A stretch of DNA of 64,000 nucleotides from an uncultured Odoribacter sp. (GCA_900544025.1 UQTM01000001.1:53321-117320), one strand, 5' to 3'; counted from the first letter of the stretch, positions 34,603-45,064 are shown. A program made the numbers and translations. The notes: generated from the letters alone by a model not told the origin.

Positions 34603-36936
34603 ATGGCTAAAAAACGTATCTCAAAATCACGCAGGAAGAAAAAAATAAGATACACTCTGCTGAAATACGTGCTGATATTCGTATTATTGGCAGGTATTGC
34701 AGCAGGTTTATTCGTTTATTCCGTCTATGCAGGATTGTGGGGAAAGCTTCCCACCTATGCGGAGCTTCGGGACATCCGGAACGACGAGGCTTCGGTTCTT
34801 TACAGCGAGGACGGGGAACTTATCGGGAAATATTATATCGAAAACCGTACAAACGTAAAATACGAAGGAATCACCCGGAACGCTCTGGATGCCCTGATCG
34901 CCACCGAAGATGTCCGGTTCTACGAACATCAGGGAGTGGATAAAATAAGTATGCTGAGGGTGTTTTTTAAAACATTTCTGCTCCGGCACCGCAGTTCGGG
35001 CGGAGGCAGCACCATCAGCCAGCAGCTGGCTAAAAACCTATATCCCCGGGAAGAACAGCAGGTCACCTTTATGCCTGTGGTGAAACTAAAGGAAATGTTC
35101 ACTGCCAGAAGGCTGGAAAATATTTACACCAAAGATGAAATCCTGGCTCTTTACCTCAACACCGTATCTTTCGGAGAAAATACCTACGGTATAGAGAGTG
35201 CCGCACAAAAATACTTTTCAACCTCCGCTTCCGACCTCTCTCTCCCGGAAGCCGCCACATTGATCGGTATGTTGAAAGGTCCTTCACGCTACAATCCCCG
35301 CCTTCATCCGGAACGGGCATTACAACGGCGCAATACGGTGATCGGACAAATGGTAAAATACGATTTTCTCACCGAAGAAGAAGGAGAGGCACTGATGAAA
35401 ACGGAATTAGGCCTGGCATATATTCCGGTAAACCATTATTCCGGCCTTGCTCCCTATCTGCGGGAAAAAATACGCCAGGACGCCGTAAAGATCATCGATG
35501 AATACAATTCCATTTACGGCACTTCATACAATTTATACAAAGACGGACTGATCCTCACTTCAACCATCGACGCAGAAATGCAGCGTTATGCCGAAGAAGC
35601 GGTCGGCCTCCACATGAAAAGCCTCCAAGACTCTTATTACAAACAGCTCGGAAAAAAAGAACCGTGGGACAAGCATCCGGAACTCCTGACCAAAGCGATA
35701 CAAGGCAGTAAAACTTACCAACGCCTGAAACGCCAAGGATTGAGCGAAGCGGAAATCATGAAAGCGATGAACGCCAAAAAAGCGATGCTGGTTTACAGTC
35801 CTTATCAAGGAGAAGCAAGAGTGGAGTACTCTCCTATCGACTCCATCAAACATTATCTGAAAATACTTCAACCGGGACTGATTGCAATGGACCCGCAAAC
35901 CGGAAAAATCAAAGCCTGGGTTGGCGGGATGGATTTCAAATATTTCCAATACGATCAGGTAGAAGCTCCCCGCCAGGTAGGCTCCGTATTCAAACCCGTT
36001 GTATATAGCGCCGCCATTCATCAGGGGGCGCGTGTAGATGCTTATTACGAGAATAAGCAAACCACTTATCCCGAATACGACAATTGGACACCCCGCAATG
36101 CCGACAATAAATACGAAGGATTTTACACCCTAAAGGGCGCACTCAGCCAATCCATCAACACAATTGCCGTGGAGGTGCTGCTTCAAACCGGAATCGATTC
36201 GGTGATAGCTCAGGCCCGCCGTTTGGGAATCACGGCAGAGCTTCCTCCTTATCCGTCTCTTGCTCTGGGGGTAGCGGATATTCCCCTGAAAGAAATGATA
36301 CGTCCTTTTGCCTGTTTCGCAAACGGAGGGAAACTCGTGTCACAATACTATCTAAATGAAATTAAAGACCGTCAGGGCAACATCCTGTATAAAGCTCCCG
36401 AACCGGAGATCACGAAAGCCCTGTCCGAAACCGAAGCCGGTCTTATGAGCAATATGCTGGCGGCGGCAATCAATGAAGGTACGGGAAGAAGGTTACGCAC
36501 CAACTATGGACTAAAGAATGAAATCGCAGGAAAAACAGGCACCACTCAAAACCATGTGGACGGCTGGTTTATCGGCTATAATCCCCGCATTGTCGTAGGC
36601 ATCAGAGTAGGAGCCAACGATGCAAGCATTCATTTCAACGACCTGCGGCTGGGACAAGGAGCCAATATGGCACTTCCTCCGTTCGGCGAATTTATGATCC
36701 GTTGTCTGAACAGCCCTACTTACAGCTATTGGAACACCCTCGCTTTTCCCATTGTTACAACCAGTCTGGAAAAAGAACTGGAAGTACCCGAATTTAAAGA
36801 CCACTTAAACCTGATCGATAAAATCACAAACAAAAAAACAGACTCTCTAAAATTTCCTGTGAACGAAGAAGAGAAAGCCAAAAAAGAGAAAAAGGGCTTT
36901 TTCAAACGGCTTTTCGGTAAGAAAAAAGATCGGTAG
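34603..36936 (+). CDS. Class A penicillin-binding protein (PBP1A-like)
   Basis: The 777-residue bifunctional enzyme polymerises and cross-links peptidoglycan. It has a short basic cytoplasmic start, one membrane helix (YVLIFVLLAGIAAGLFVYSVY), a GT51 glycosyltransferase domain (about 75-250) with ATEDVRFYEHQGVD (E102 catalytic) and GGGSTISQQLAKNLY, and a transpeptidase domain (about 420-710) with SVFK (nucleophile S461), SQSIN and KTGTT. A charged tail (KAKKEKKGFFKRLFGKKKDR) ends the protein. Domain order and length are normal. It is preceded by a -7 element and followed by a terminator, so it appears monocistronic. Confidence 0.95.
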   Translation: MAKKRISKSRRKKKIRYTLLKYVLIFVLLAGIAAGLFVYSVYAGLWGKLPTYAELRDIRNDEASVLYSEDGELIGKYYIENRTNVKYEGITRNALDALIATEDVRFYEHQGVDKISMLRVFFKTFLLRHRSSGGGSTISQQLAKNLYPREEQQVTFMPVVKLKEMFTARRLENIYTKDEILALYLNTVSFGENTYGIESAAQKYFSTSASDLSLPEAATLIGMLKGPSRYNPRLHPERALQRRNTVIGQMVKYDFLTEEEGEALMKTELGLAYIPVNHYSGLAPYLREKIRQDAVKIIDEYNSIYGTSYNLYKDGLILTSTIDAEMQRYAEEAVGLHMKSLQDSYYKQLGKKEPWDKHPELLTKAIQGSKTYQRLKRQGLSEAEIMKAMNAKKAMLVYSPYQGEARVEYSPIDSIKHYLKILQPGLIAMDPQTGKIKAWVGGMDFKYFQYDQVEAPRQVGSVFKPVVYSAAIHQGARVDAYYENKQTTYPEYDNWTPRNADNKYEGFYTLKGALSQSINTIAVEVLLQTGIDSVIAQARRLGITAELPPYPSLALGVADIPLKEMIRPFACFANGGKLVSQYYLNEIKDRQGNILYKAPEPEITKALSETEAGLMSNMLAAAINEGTGRRLRTNYGLKNEIAGKTGTTQNHVDGWFIGYNPRIVVGIRVGANDASIHFNDLRLGQGANMALPPFGEFMIRCLNSPTYSYWNTLAFPIVTTSLEKELEVPEFKDHLNLIDKITNKKTDSLKFPVNEEEKAKKEKKGFFKRLFGKKKDR

Positions 36937-36959
36937 GATCGATCGGGAAAAATCACTCT

Positions 36960-37007
36960 CCCACATACTCTGTTTCCGGTTACCGGAAATCGAGGTGTGG
37001 GTTTTTA
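36960..37007 (+). terminator. Terminator of PBP1A
   Basis: CCCACA and TGTGGG pair, with an inner TTTCCGG/CCGGAAA helix, followed by GTTTTTA, 23 nt after the stop. The convergent antiporter gene ends 7 nt later. Confidence 0.75.
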
Positions 37008-37013
37008 CGATTT

Positions 37014-38219
37014 CTATTTCGCCGGAACATCGACAGCTTCCAATTCCTCTCTTCCATATACGCTCCGCGCCAGCTTTCTCACAATAATCACGAATCCCCC
37101 GGTCAAAACAAGATTTAAAACCAAACTCAGAATAGAAATAATCATAGCAGGACCGCCCAGATTATACCCCAATGCAATGACAATGATTCCGGCACCCACT
37201 TCCCCTCTGGTAAACATCCCGATAGAAAGTGCCAAACGTTCGCGGATATCCCGGTCCCGGTAAAAAAACATCGGGATCATTTTTCCGACATTAGATAACA
37301 ACGTCACCATGACTACATGAAAAAACAATACACCCCAGGAAGGCATAGGCTGCGCAGCGGTAACACTCGTAACATTTACAGGCATATTCTGACTCATCCC
37401 CACAAACAAAGGGGTGCTCAATCCCACTAAAAACATAAACAGATAGGAAATCAAACTTCCCACATTTTCATCCACACGGCTATGATTGTGCATGGCTTTC
37501 ATCACCATGCCCAGCACGAAAGCAGGCATCAGCACCTCGATATGGATTGCCCCTTCCTGATTCATAAAAACTTTAGTCAGCAAATAAACACTTTCCGTAA
37601 CCGCCACGATACAAATGGAATATAACAAAATGGCCGTCCACGATTGAGGTAACCGGTAGGTCTTTAACCGTACCCAGCCGATCCAGAGAAAATAGGCTAC
37701 AATCCCAACTATCGCGAATAATTGCCACTTAAAACCGATCATCAGGATTTGCAAAGGAATCATCAGGATAATGGTATCCAGGTCGTCGAAAATTGCCAAA
37801 ATCTGAGTTTTCTTGTATATCCATGCTTTTCTCAACCCGGCCGCTGCAAGCATCGTAAAAAGGATTCCCGCAGAAGTAGGTGCGGCAAAACGGCTTAACA
37901 ACAGATTTTCTTTCCAGGCGTCCCACTCTCCAAACAAGTCGGCAGGCAAAAGGAACATATAATAAAAAGCGACCAATATCCAGGGAACGGCAGCCGTAGC
38001 CATCGCTATAAAGTAATCCACAGCGTAGGAACGCCATTTCTTTTTATCCAGGTCGAACTCCCTCCCCACATTGATCATGATGTATGCCAAACAGATAAAC
38101 ATCAAAACCTTAGTAACCTTTCCTACGGTTGTATAGGATTCGCCGAAAAACGGAGGTAAAAACTGAGACAAGAATAATCCAACAAGCAGAAATATAGAAA
38201 ACAGAATAACTTTTTTCAT
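37014..38219 (-). CDS. Cation:proton antiporter (monovalent cation/H+ exchanger family)
   Basis: The 401-residue inner-membrane protein has about 12 hydrophobic helices. Features of the CPA superfamily are visible: ICLAYIMINVGREFD near the N-terminus, the SRFAAPTSAGILF segment, FDDLDTIILMIPLQ with the paired aspartates expected for ion coupling, and a C-terminal GMFTRGEVGAGIIVIALG segment typical of KefB/NhaP-like proteins. It likely exchanges Na+ or K+ for protons. It has no TrkA-type C-terminal domain. It is convergent to the PBP1A gene and 265 nt from the next minus-strand gene, so probably monocistronic. Confidence 0.85.
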   Translation of the reverse strand: MKKVILFSIFLLVGLFLSQFLPPFFGESYTTVGKVTKVLMFICLAYIMINVGREFDLDKKKWRSYAVDYFIAMATAAVPWILVAFYYMFLLPADLFGEWDAWKENLLLSRFAAPTSAGILFTMLAAAGLRKAWIYKKTQILAIFDDLDTIILMIPLQILMIGFKWQLFAIVGIVAYFLWIGWVRLKTYRLPQSWTAILLYSICIVAVTESVYLLTKVFMNQEGAIHIEVLMPAFVLGMVMKAMHNHSRVDENVGSLISYLFMFLVGLSTPLFVGMSQNMPVNVTSVTAAQPMPSWGVLFFHVVMVTLLSNVGKMIPMFFYRDRDIRERLALSIGMFTRGEVGAGIIVIALGYNLGGPAMIISILSLVLNLVLTGGFVIIVRKLARSVYGREELEAVDVPAK

Positions 38220-38484
38220 CTATACGAAGGTTATTTATAACATAATAGTGTGATTTTCGTATCTATTTCAGGAATAAAACACGGATTTCCCACGGCTCGC
38301 AAATATAATTCGTTTCATATAATCTCACAATAATTTGTTTCACATTCTTTTAAATATTACAAAAAGAACGCAAAATATTGTAAATATTTTTACTATTTAT
38401 TCGTATTTATTGCACAGATTGTTACAGCAGAACAGGAATAAAAAGTCCGTATAAATAAAATCGATAAGTATAAGAAAATATTAG

Positions 38485-40476
38485 CTATTCATATTTAAAA
38501 GCCTGTGGCTTATATACCTGATAATTATAGAATCCGCTTTTCATGCCACTCGATAAGGTTGCCTGAATACTGCGCCCATCCATAGGAATCGTCGGATACC
38601 AGGAAAAGCGGAAACTGACGTTTTTAAATACCACATTATCGTTACGAATATTCAATGCAACCCCCAACCCCCAGTAAGTCTTGGATTTAGTAAGCGAGTG
38701 ACTGTCTTTGGCAATAGCTCCCCCATCCACAAAAGCCGTGGCGGACATCCGAAATCCCTTCTTTATATAAGGGAAGAAAAAAGTGGCAGCCAGGGTGGCC
38801 GATAGCTTTTGATTCCCCCGCAGAGAATCGGAATGGAAGCCCCGGATATCGTCTTCCTGCATATAAAGATAATCGGTAGGATAACGGCGTATTCCACGGA
38901 TGTAATTAACCGTGTTATAAAATCGGAAACGATAACTCCCGATGCTGATCAGATTACTGATGTGCCCCGCCTTAAAATTCACAAATCCTCTCTCAAACCA
39001 ATTATCGTTCACATACGAGCCGATCATTGCCTCTACGGAATAGTAACGTTCGGAATGTTTGTTAAAATGGGAATAATGATATTCCATACCCAGATAACCG
39101 AAATTTTCAAATTCGCTATGCTCATACCCGGCAGTAACCCCAGCATACAATCCGGTGGGAATATCTTCCGTACGCCCGAAATCGTAAATCAGATTCGCCT
39201 TATAATATTTAATTTTAGTGTATGTAAATGCCATAAAAGCGTTTAAACGGTTGTAATAAAAATGATTCGTATCGTCCGACACTTCCGGGCGGTTATTGAA
39301 CAAAGTCGTAAAAAAACGTCCGGTCAGGTAATAATTCCGGTTATAACTGAAACGGTTTTTCAACTGAAAAGAACGTCCCAGCCATATATCCTGGGAATGA
39401 TAATTGAACAATTCCTCCAGCCGGGTTACATTCCGATCGGGCAAATTCTCCGAATAAAAAACCCGGCTGGCTTCCACTCCGCCCGCCCATTTCATGGTAG
39501 TGGTCAAAAAGGGACGGTCGATGCTCAGCTTGACCAATTTCTGGCTATAATCGTTCTGATACAATCCCCACAAATCAAAGTGTGTTCCGAAAATACTATT
39601 GATCTTATACTCCAATATATTACCCCATTTTTTATCCTTATTTCCCCGGTACGAAAACTCATAATTCAGGACATGCCCCAACTTCATAAAGTTTTTATTC
39701 TTCAGCCCTAAAATAAAGGAATTGATAAAATTCGACTCCACACTCCCTCCCCAGGAAAATTCATCTTTGCAAATCACAGTCAGATCGACCGCATCGGGAT
39801 CGCCCTCTACTTCAGACACCAGGATCGTCGCATCTTCCATATAATCCAGGCGGCGCAGGAGAATTTCATTTTGAACCAATTCGAAAGGTTCGAGCTTCAT
39901 ACCCGGTTTTATCGTAAGCTGTTTCCGGACGGTATTCGTAGCCGTACGCATATGCGTTTTATTGGCTGCCGTTTGCAGCCAGCCTAACGATTCTTCATAA
40001 TAAGTCGTATCATACACACTCGTACCGTAAGGAGGCAACACCTTCACGGATATATCCCGGATCGTTTTCCCGGCATAATCGGTGAAACGTTCTTCGCTGT
40101 TTTGGGTACGCATCACATTCAGACGGTCGGGAGCAGGATTTACAAAAACCAGCTTATAAAGTTCTTTCGTCCATTTCGTACGGTAAGCGACATCTTTTAT
40201 CTTCGTGAACTCATATCGCAGCGTATCCGTTATCAAGCTATCGGGTAAAAAAATCAGGGGAACCGCCTTCAAAGCGGCAGAATCTATATAAGTGATAGGC
40301 AAAAGAGAATCTCGTGGAAACAAAGTATCCTGAGGTGTTCTCTCTTCACCACCGGAAAGCAAGGCCGGAAAAGTTCCGGCATGAAGCGTATCCGCATACC
40401 AGCCCTCCACAGGAGAATACGCAAAAAGCTTTCCTGCCATGCCACACAACACCAACAACAAGCAAATCCATCTCAT
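38485..40476 (-). CDS. POTRA-like / Omp85-like outer-membrane protein
   Basis: The 663-residue product has a signal peptide (MRWICLLLVLCGMAGKLFA), a region at about 125-235 resembling POTRA repeats (IRDISVKVLPPYGTSVYDT; NEILLRRLDYMEDATILVSEVEGDPDAVDLTVICKD region), and a long C-terminal run of barrel strands. The combination resembles BamA/TamA-related barrels of Bacteroidota, but no Omp85 VRGF-type motif is evident and the barrel does not end in Phe. It lies 17 nt after apbE on the same strand, after the patatin-barrel gene. It may help deliver or insert a surface protein; this is inference. Confidence 0.65.
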   Translation of the reverse strand: MRWICLLLVLCGMAGKLFAYSPVEGWYADTLHAGTFPALLSGGEERTPQDTLFPRDSLLPITYIDSAALKAVPLIFLPDSLITDTLRYEFTKIKDVAYRTKWTKELYKLVFVNPAPDRLNVMRTQNSEERFTDYAGKTIRDISVKVLPPYGTSVYDTTYYEESLGWLQTAANKTHMRTATNTVRKQLTIKPGMKLEPFELVQNEILLRRLDYMEDATILVSEVEGDPDAVDLTVICKDEFSWGGSVESNFINSFILGLKNKNFMKLGHVLNYEFSYRGNKDKKWGNILEYKINSIFGTHFDLWGLYQNDYSQKLVKLSIDRPFLTTTMKWAGGVEASRVFYSENLPDRNVTRLEELFNYHSQDIWLGRSFQLKNRFSYNRNYYLTGRFFTTLFNNRPEVSDDTNHFYYNRLNAFMAFTYTKIKYYKANLIYDFGRTEDIPTGLYAGVTAGYEHSEFENFGYLGMEYHYSHFNKHSERYYSVEAMIGSYVNDNWFERGFVNFKAGHISNLISIGSYRFRFYNTVNYIRGIRRYPTDYLYMQEDDIRGFHSDSLRGNQKLSATLAATFFFPYIKKGFRMSATAFVDGGAIAKDSHSLTKSKTYWGLGVALNIRNDNVVFKNVSFRFSWYPTIPMDGRSIQATLSSGMKSGFYNYQVYKPQAFKYE

Positions 40477-40493
40477 GACGAAGGGGAATAAAA

Positions 40494-41489
40494 TTATTTC
40501 CGATCGATCAACTTTTCAAATCCCGGAGAAGTCCATGTTTGCATTGTCCCGTCTTGCTCATAAATAAAACAAGCCTCCAAAGCAGGATTACGATTGACGA
40601 TCTCTTTCGCAGCTTCTAAGCCCAGCACCATAAAAGCCGTTGCATAGGCATCCGCTTTCATACAACTATCCGTATATACGGATGCACTTAAAATATCCTG
40701 TTGTACGGGATAGCCCGTACCGGGGTTGATCGTATGGGCATACTTCTTTCCATCGTGAATATAAAAATTCCGGTAATTTCCGGAAGTAGCCAAAGCCCCG
40801 GAAGTAAGTTCCACCACCATCTCGATTTCCCGCATTGTCCCGGTTGCATCGTCGATAGGCTTATCTATCCCGATACGCCAGGGTCTTCCTTTTGCGCTCA
40901 TTCCTTTTGCCCGAATCTCTCCCCCGATTTCCACCATATAATCCGCCACTCCTTTCCGGTCTAAGTAATCCGCCACTAAATCCGCCCCCAAACCTTTAGC
41001 GATAGAACTGGCGTCGAGTTCCACGCCTTTCACCTGCTTTACCAGCCTGTCTCCCTCCAAGGTCAATTTATCCATTCCCACAAATTGCAAAATAGAATCG
41101 ATCTTTGCAGCAGACGGGAATGTATCGGTCTTAAAACCGAACCCCCAGGCGTTTGCCAAAGGAGCCACCGTTATATCGAAAGCACCGTTGGTTTCACGGT
41201 TTATCTGCGCCGCTTTTACAAACATTTCCCTGAATAACACATCGGTCGAATCACTTTCTCCCCGGTTAATTTTAGCGATCACCGAACGAGGGTTGAACAT
41301 CGAAAGCGAAGCATTCACCCTTTCCATCTCCGCCCGGAGGTCTTTTTGCAGATCATCGGAGTAATTATAAGTGATATGGTAAAATGTTCCGTATATCTTA
41401 CCTTCCGTATGTTGATAATTCTTTTTCGTTCCGCAAGCCGACAGGATCGTTACGGCCCCGATTATAATAGCCAACGCTTTACTTTTCAT
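40494..41489 (-). CDS. apbE: FAD:protein FMN transferase (ApbE), lipoprotein
   Basis: The 331-residue lipoprotein (MKSKALAIIIGAVTILSAC, C19) has ApbE motifs: MFNPRSVIAKINRGE, ITVAPLANAWGFG, ELDASSIAKGLGADLVADYL, YMVEIGGEIRAKG and the C-terminal HTINPGTGYPV with TDSCMKADAYATAFMVLG. ApbE attaches FMN covalently to threonine of periplasm-facing flavoproteins such as RnfG/NqrC. Length is normal. It lies 50 nt after the patatin-barrel gene and 17 nt before the POTRA-like gene. No flavoprotein target is encoded in the window. Confidence 0.94.
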   Translation of the reverse strand: MKSKALAIIIGAVTILSACGTKKNYQHTEGKIYGTFYHITYNYSDDLQKDLRAEMERVNASLSMFNPRSVIAKINRGESDSTDVLFREMFVKAAQINRETNGAFDITVAPLANAWGFGFKTDTFPSAAKIDSILQFVGMDKLTLEGDRLVKQVKGVELDASSIAKGLGADLVADYLDRKGVADYMVEIGGEIRAKGMSAKGRPWRIGIDKPIDDATGTMREIEMVVELTSGALATSGNYRNFYIHDGKKYAHTINPGTGYPVQQDILSASVYTDSCMKADAYATAFMVLGLEAAKEIVNRNPALEACFIYEQDGTMQTWTSPGFEKLIDRK

Positions 41490-41539
41490 CTGAATCGTTT
41501 AAAATAAATAATATTTCTTTTCATAGTGGGAACTCTCTG

Positions 41540-43732
41540 TTAGAAATAGAAACCCAGGTTGAAATATACTCCCAGTTTCTTATCCCAGTCCGAAAGATCG
41601 AAAGTCACCCCGATAGGCCCGATAATGCTGTTATACGAATAATTCAACCCTCCTCCCCAAATGTTCGTTCCATTCAGTATATCGAAGAAATTATTTTCCT
41701 GTTTGGCATAATTCCCGGAAAGCGACACATAATGTTTACTCCAAAGGCGGTAACGTAAAGTCATCCGCCCCACCAACAAAGAATTATCGAACAATTGCAA
41801 ATTATGTATTCCGTAAAACGGCAATTGCTGGCTCATGTACCTTCCTGCCACTTCTCCCCCCATACAATTCAGGTACGGGAAAGGAACGTCCTTACCGATC
41901 AGCACTCTACCATAAACGGCAGGCATAAGATATACCCTCCGGGTCAGCTTGATCGCCGGCTGAAAATCCAATGAAATGGCTGAAAAAGGAGCATGATCCC
42001 GATAATTCACCATATTATCGGTATATAAAGAGTAATCCACTTTCAAAGAGATCCCTTTATCGGGATAATATTTCTTATCGTAGGTCTCATAATGAGCCGA
42101 AGCATAATAACTGAACAATCCGTCCGATTTAACATCTTTGGAAATGTAATCGGTATTGTACAAAGCGGATTTATAATCGAAATATTCATAACGGACCCCC
42201 AACTGGAACTTACAATTCCTCAAATAAATATCCGAAAAATTGACATCGCCCCGGTGATAGGAGAAAGTGAGATTATCCACCTTATCGCCCCGGTCATACA
42301 AATTAATGTCATTGTATTTAAACATATACGAAATACCGATTTTCCGCAAAAAAGTATTACCGAACGAATAATCGACCAATACATACGGGTTTTTGCTCAA
42401 ACGTCCCGTCAACGACAAACGCGACCCTCTCAACGCCCGATGGCTCAAGGTCGTATTTAATAAGATAGAAGCCATCTCTTCCGAATCGAACCGGAAACCG
42501 AAATTCAGGGAACTGGTCGGTTTCTCCACACAACTCATCTGCAAATTATAAACCGATGTTCCGCACAAGGCATAACTCACCCGTTCGAAAGCCCCCGTCC
42601 CGTATAAAACCCCGATAGCACGATGCAGATCTTTGGTAGAAATCACCGAATATTCCCTCAGCCCCATTTGCCGCTGAATCCATTTCTCATCCTTTGGCCG
42701 CACTCCTTCTATCGAAATCTCACCGATAGCCAGCGAATCGGTCGCCAAAAACCGATTCGCAATACGAGGCGAGGCATTCTCCCCCGGCGCCAATCCGATT
42801 TCCTCTTTCAATTTCATAATTTCATCCCATTTGGAACGGGCCACCCGTTCTCCCCTTGCGATCATCGTATCGATGGCTTCCCGGTTGAAACTGGCTGCCG
42901 TGTAGCCTTTCAATCCGGGGTTCATATACAAATCCACCAACTTCAAATTTTGCGTATAGCTCGACATCCCCATAAAAGAAGTCAGCTGATCGATCATTCC
43001 CATCATATTGTTCAGCCCTTCCATATCTTTCAATCCGGTGCTCAAATCCACCCCGATCACAATCTCCGCACCCATGGCCTTCACCACATCCGCCGGAAAA
43101 TTATTAGATATCCCGCCGTCCACCAATACCATAGAATCTTGAATCACAGGAGCGAAAACACCGGGAATAGCCATACTGGCACGCATCGCCAAAGGCAGTT
43201 TTCCGCAATCCATCACCACTTCTTTCCCATCGACCACATTGGCAGAAACACAGGCAAAAGGAATCGGCAACTGCTGAAACGACAGGGAATCATGATAACC
43301 GATAGTCAGCTCTGAAAAAAGATTGTATATATTCTGCCCGCTGATAAATCCCGCAGGCACTTTGATTCTACGACCTTCGCCAAACGGAACGGAAAGCAGA
43401 TACTTCTCATTGGTCTCTTTCTCCGAGAAAGGCAAATCGTAACGATACACTCTGTCACTCAGCAGAAAAGCCCAATCCTGAATCCGGACAAGACTATCCA
43501 GCGTTCTTGCATCATACCCCACCGCATACAACCCTCCCACAATCGCTCCCATACTCGTTCCGGCGATATAATCGATAGGAATCCCTGCCTCCTCCAATAC
43601 TTTCAGCACGCCGATATGGGCCACACCTTTCGCACCGCCACCGCTTAATACAATCCCGACTTTTTTCCGTTCTCCGAAACTCAGTTCACACAGAACCAAA
43701 AGGATCAATAATATCGCTCCAAATTTCTTCAT
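41540..43732 (-). CDS. Patatin-like phospholipase fused to an outer-membrane barrel (PlpD-like)
   Basis: The 730-residue protein has a signal peptide, a patatin domain (about 24-240) with oxyanion GGGAKG (31-36), nucleophile GTSMG (S60) and the DGG dyad Asp (D205 in VDGGISNNFP), a POTRA-like domain (about 330-410: IGEISIEGVRPKDEKWI), and a C-terminal barrel ending in FNLGFYF. This is the type Vd (PlpD) layout, in which the lipase is exposed or released across the outer membrane. It heads a minus-strand set with apbE and the POTRA-like gene. Substrates are expected to be phospholipids or acyl lipids. Confidence 0.9.
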   Translation of the reverse strand: MKKFGAILLILLVLCELSFGERKKVGIVLSGGGAKGVAHIGVLKVLEEAGIPIDYIAGTSMGAIVGGLYAVGYDARTLDSLVRIQDWAFLLSDRVYRYDLPFSEKETNEKYLLSVPFGEGRRIKVPAGFISGQNIYNLFSELTIGYHDSLSFQQLPIPFACVSANVVDGKEVVMDCGKLPLAMRASMAIPGVFAPVIQDSMVLVDGGISNNFPADVVKAMGAEIVIGVDLSTGLKDMEGLNNMMGMIDQLTSFMGMSSYTQNLKLVDLYMNPGLKGYTAASFNREAIDTMIARGERVARSKWDEIMKLKEEIGLAPGENASPRIANRFLATDSLAIGEISIEGVRPKDEKWIQRQMGLREYSVISTKDLHRAIGVLYGTGAFERVSYALCGTSVYNLQMSCVEKPTSSLNFGFRFDSEEMASILLNTTLSHRALRGSRLSLTGRLSKNPYVLVDYSFGNTFLRKIGISYMFKYNDINLYDRGDKVDNLTFSYHRGDVNFSDIYLRNCKFQLGVRYEYFDYKSALYNTDYISKDVKSDGLFSYYASAHYETYDKKYYPDKGISLKVDYSLYTDNMVNYRDHAPFSAISLDFQPAIKLTRRVYLMPAVYGRVLIGKDVPFPYLNCMGGEVAGRYMSQQLPFYGIHNLQLFDNSLLVGRMTLRYRLWSKHYVSLSGNYAKQENNFFDILNGTNIWGGGLNYSYNSIIGPIGVTFDLSDWDKKLGVYFNLGFYF

Positions 43733-43844
43733 GTTTCTAAGTCGTTATTAAACTAATGTCACAAAGTTAAACTTATTTCAAGAATGAAACTTCTCGAAAA
43801 GGTTAAAAAAAAGAATAAACAAAGCATTTCGGTAAATAATTGAT

Positions 43845-43852
43845 TATTTTTG
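43845..43852 (+). promoter_or_regulatory. -7 element for the response regulator-hydF unit
   Basis: TATTTTTG matches TAnnTTTG, 35 nt before the ATG at 43888. No clear -33 partner was found. Confidence 0.45.
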
Positions 43853-43887
43853 TCATTCACCGGTTTAATAAACAATAACATCTAATC

Positions 43888-45039
43888 ATGGCAAAAATAT
43901 TGGTAATCGACGACGAACGGAGTATCCGTAACTCCATGAAAGACATTTTGAGTTTTGAAGGTCATGAAGTGCTACTGGCGGAAAACGGAATGGAAGGTCT
44001 TGCTTCCGTAAAGACAGATAAACCGGAATTGGTGTTTTGCGACATTAAAATGCCGAAAGTAGAGGGGATCGAAGTTCTGAAACGAATTAAGGAATTTACG
44101 ACAGAAACCCCCGTGATCATGATTTCCGGACATGGAACGATCGACACGGCTATCGATGCAATCAAGAACGGAGCTTACGATTTTATCGAAAAACCGCTCG
44201 ACCTCAACCGGATTCTGATTACGATTAAAAACGCGACCGATAAAACCCAGCTGATCCAGGAAACCCGGACATTGAAAACCAAAGTCAGCAAAAAATATGA
44301 AATGATCGGTAACTCCGAAGCTCTGGAACGAATCAAGGTGATGATCGACAAAGTGGCCGTATCCGATGCCAGAGTGCTCATTACAGGTCCTAACGGATGT
44401 GGTAAAGAACTTGTGGCGCATCAGATACACGAAAAAAGCAATCGCCGCGATAGAGCCTTTATCGAAGTAAACTGCGCCGCGATTCCCTCGGAATTGATCG
44501 AAAGCGAACTATTCGGACATGAAAAAGGCTCGTTTACCTCGGCTATCAAGCAAAAAAAGGGAAAATTCGAACTGGCACACGGCGGAACGATCTTTTTAGA
44601 CGAAATCGGAGATATGAGCCTCGAAGCCCAGGCAAAGGTTTTGCGTGCCCTCCAGGAAAATAAAATCAGCAGGATCGGAGGAGACAACGATATTAGTGTG
44701 GATGTGAGGGTCATCGCCGCCACCAACAAAAACCTGAAAGAAGAAATTGCAAAAGGAAAATTTCGGGAAGACCTTTATCACCGGCTCAGCGTCATCATCA
44801 TCGAAGTGCCTGCCCTGAAAGAACGTCCGGAAGACATCGGCGAACTGACAAACTATTTTCTGAAAGAAATATGCGAAGATATGGGCATTGCCTGTAAAAC
44901 GATCGCCCCGGAAGCCCTGGAAACCCTGAAAAGCTACGAATGGACGGGAAATATCCGGGAACTACGTAACGTAGTGGAAAGGCTGATTATCTTAGGCAGT
45001 CAGAATATTTCAAAAGAAGAAGTCGAATTATACAGATAA
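43888..45039 (+). CDS. NtrC-like response regulator lacking a DNA-binding domain
   Basis: The 383-residue protein has a receiver domain (1-120; DD at 8-9, phosphoacceptor D52, K102) and a sigma-54-interaction AAA domain (about 140-375) with Walker A GPNGCGKE (167-174) and Walker B GGTIFLDEIGDM. The sigma-54 contact loop, normally GAFTGA, reads GSFTSA (214-219). The frame ends right after the AAA domain (SKEEVELYR); the Fis-type helix-turn-helix found in NtrC relatives (about 460 residues) is absent and no frameshifted remnant follows before hydF, which begins 26 nt later. It may act without DNA binding or without sigma-54. No partner kinase is adjacent. Confidence 0.87.
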   Translation: MAKILVIDDERSIRNSMKDILSFEGHEVLLAENGMEGLASVKTDKPELVFCDIKMPKVEGIEVLKRIKEFTTETPVIMISGHGTIDTAIDAIKNGAYDFIEKPLDLNRILITIKNATDKTQLIQETRTLKTKVSKKYEMIGNSEALERIKVMIDKVAVSDARVLITGPNGCGKELVAHQIHEKSNRRDRAFIEVNCAAIPSELIESELFGHEKGSFTSAIKQKKGKFELAHGGTIFLDEIGDMSLEAQAKVLRALQENKISRIGGDNDISVDVRVIAATNKNLKEEIAKGKFREDLYHRLSVIIIEVPALKERPEDIGELTNYFLKEICEDMGIACKTIAPEALETLKSYEWTGNIRELRNVVERLIILGSQNISKEEVELYR

Positions 45040-45064
45040 TCCGGATGTAACTCCTACCACTTTT

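Noticed and set aside
42623..43315. Plus-strand 230-codon histidine-rich frame opposite the patatin gene
   Set aside because: Composition is that of a reverse-strand shadow of the patatin domain.
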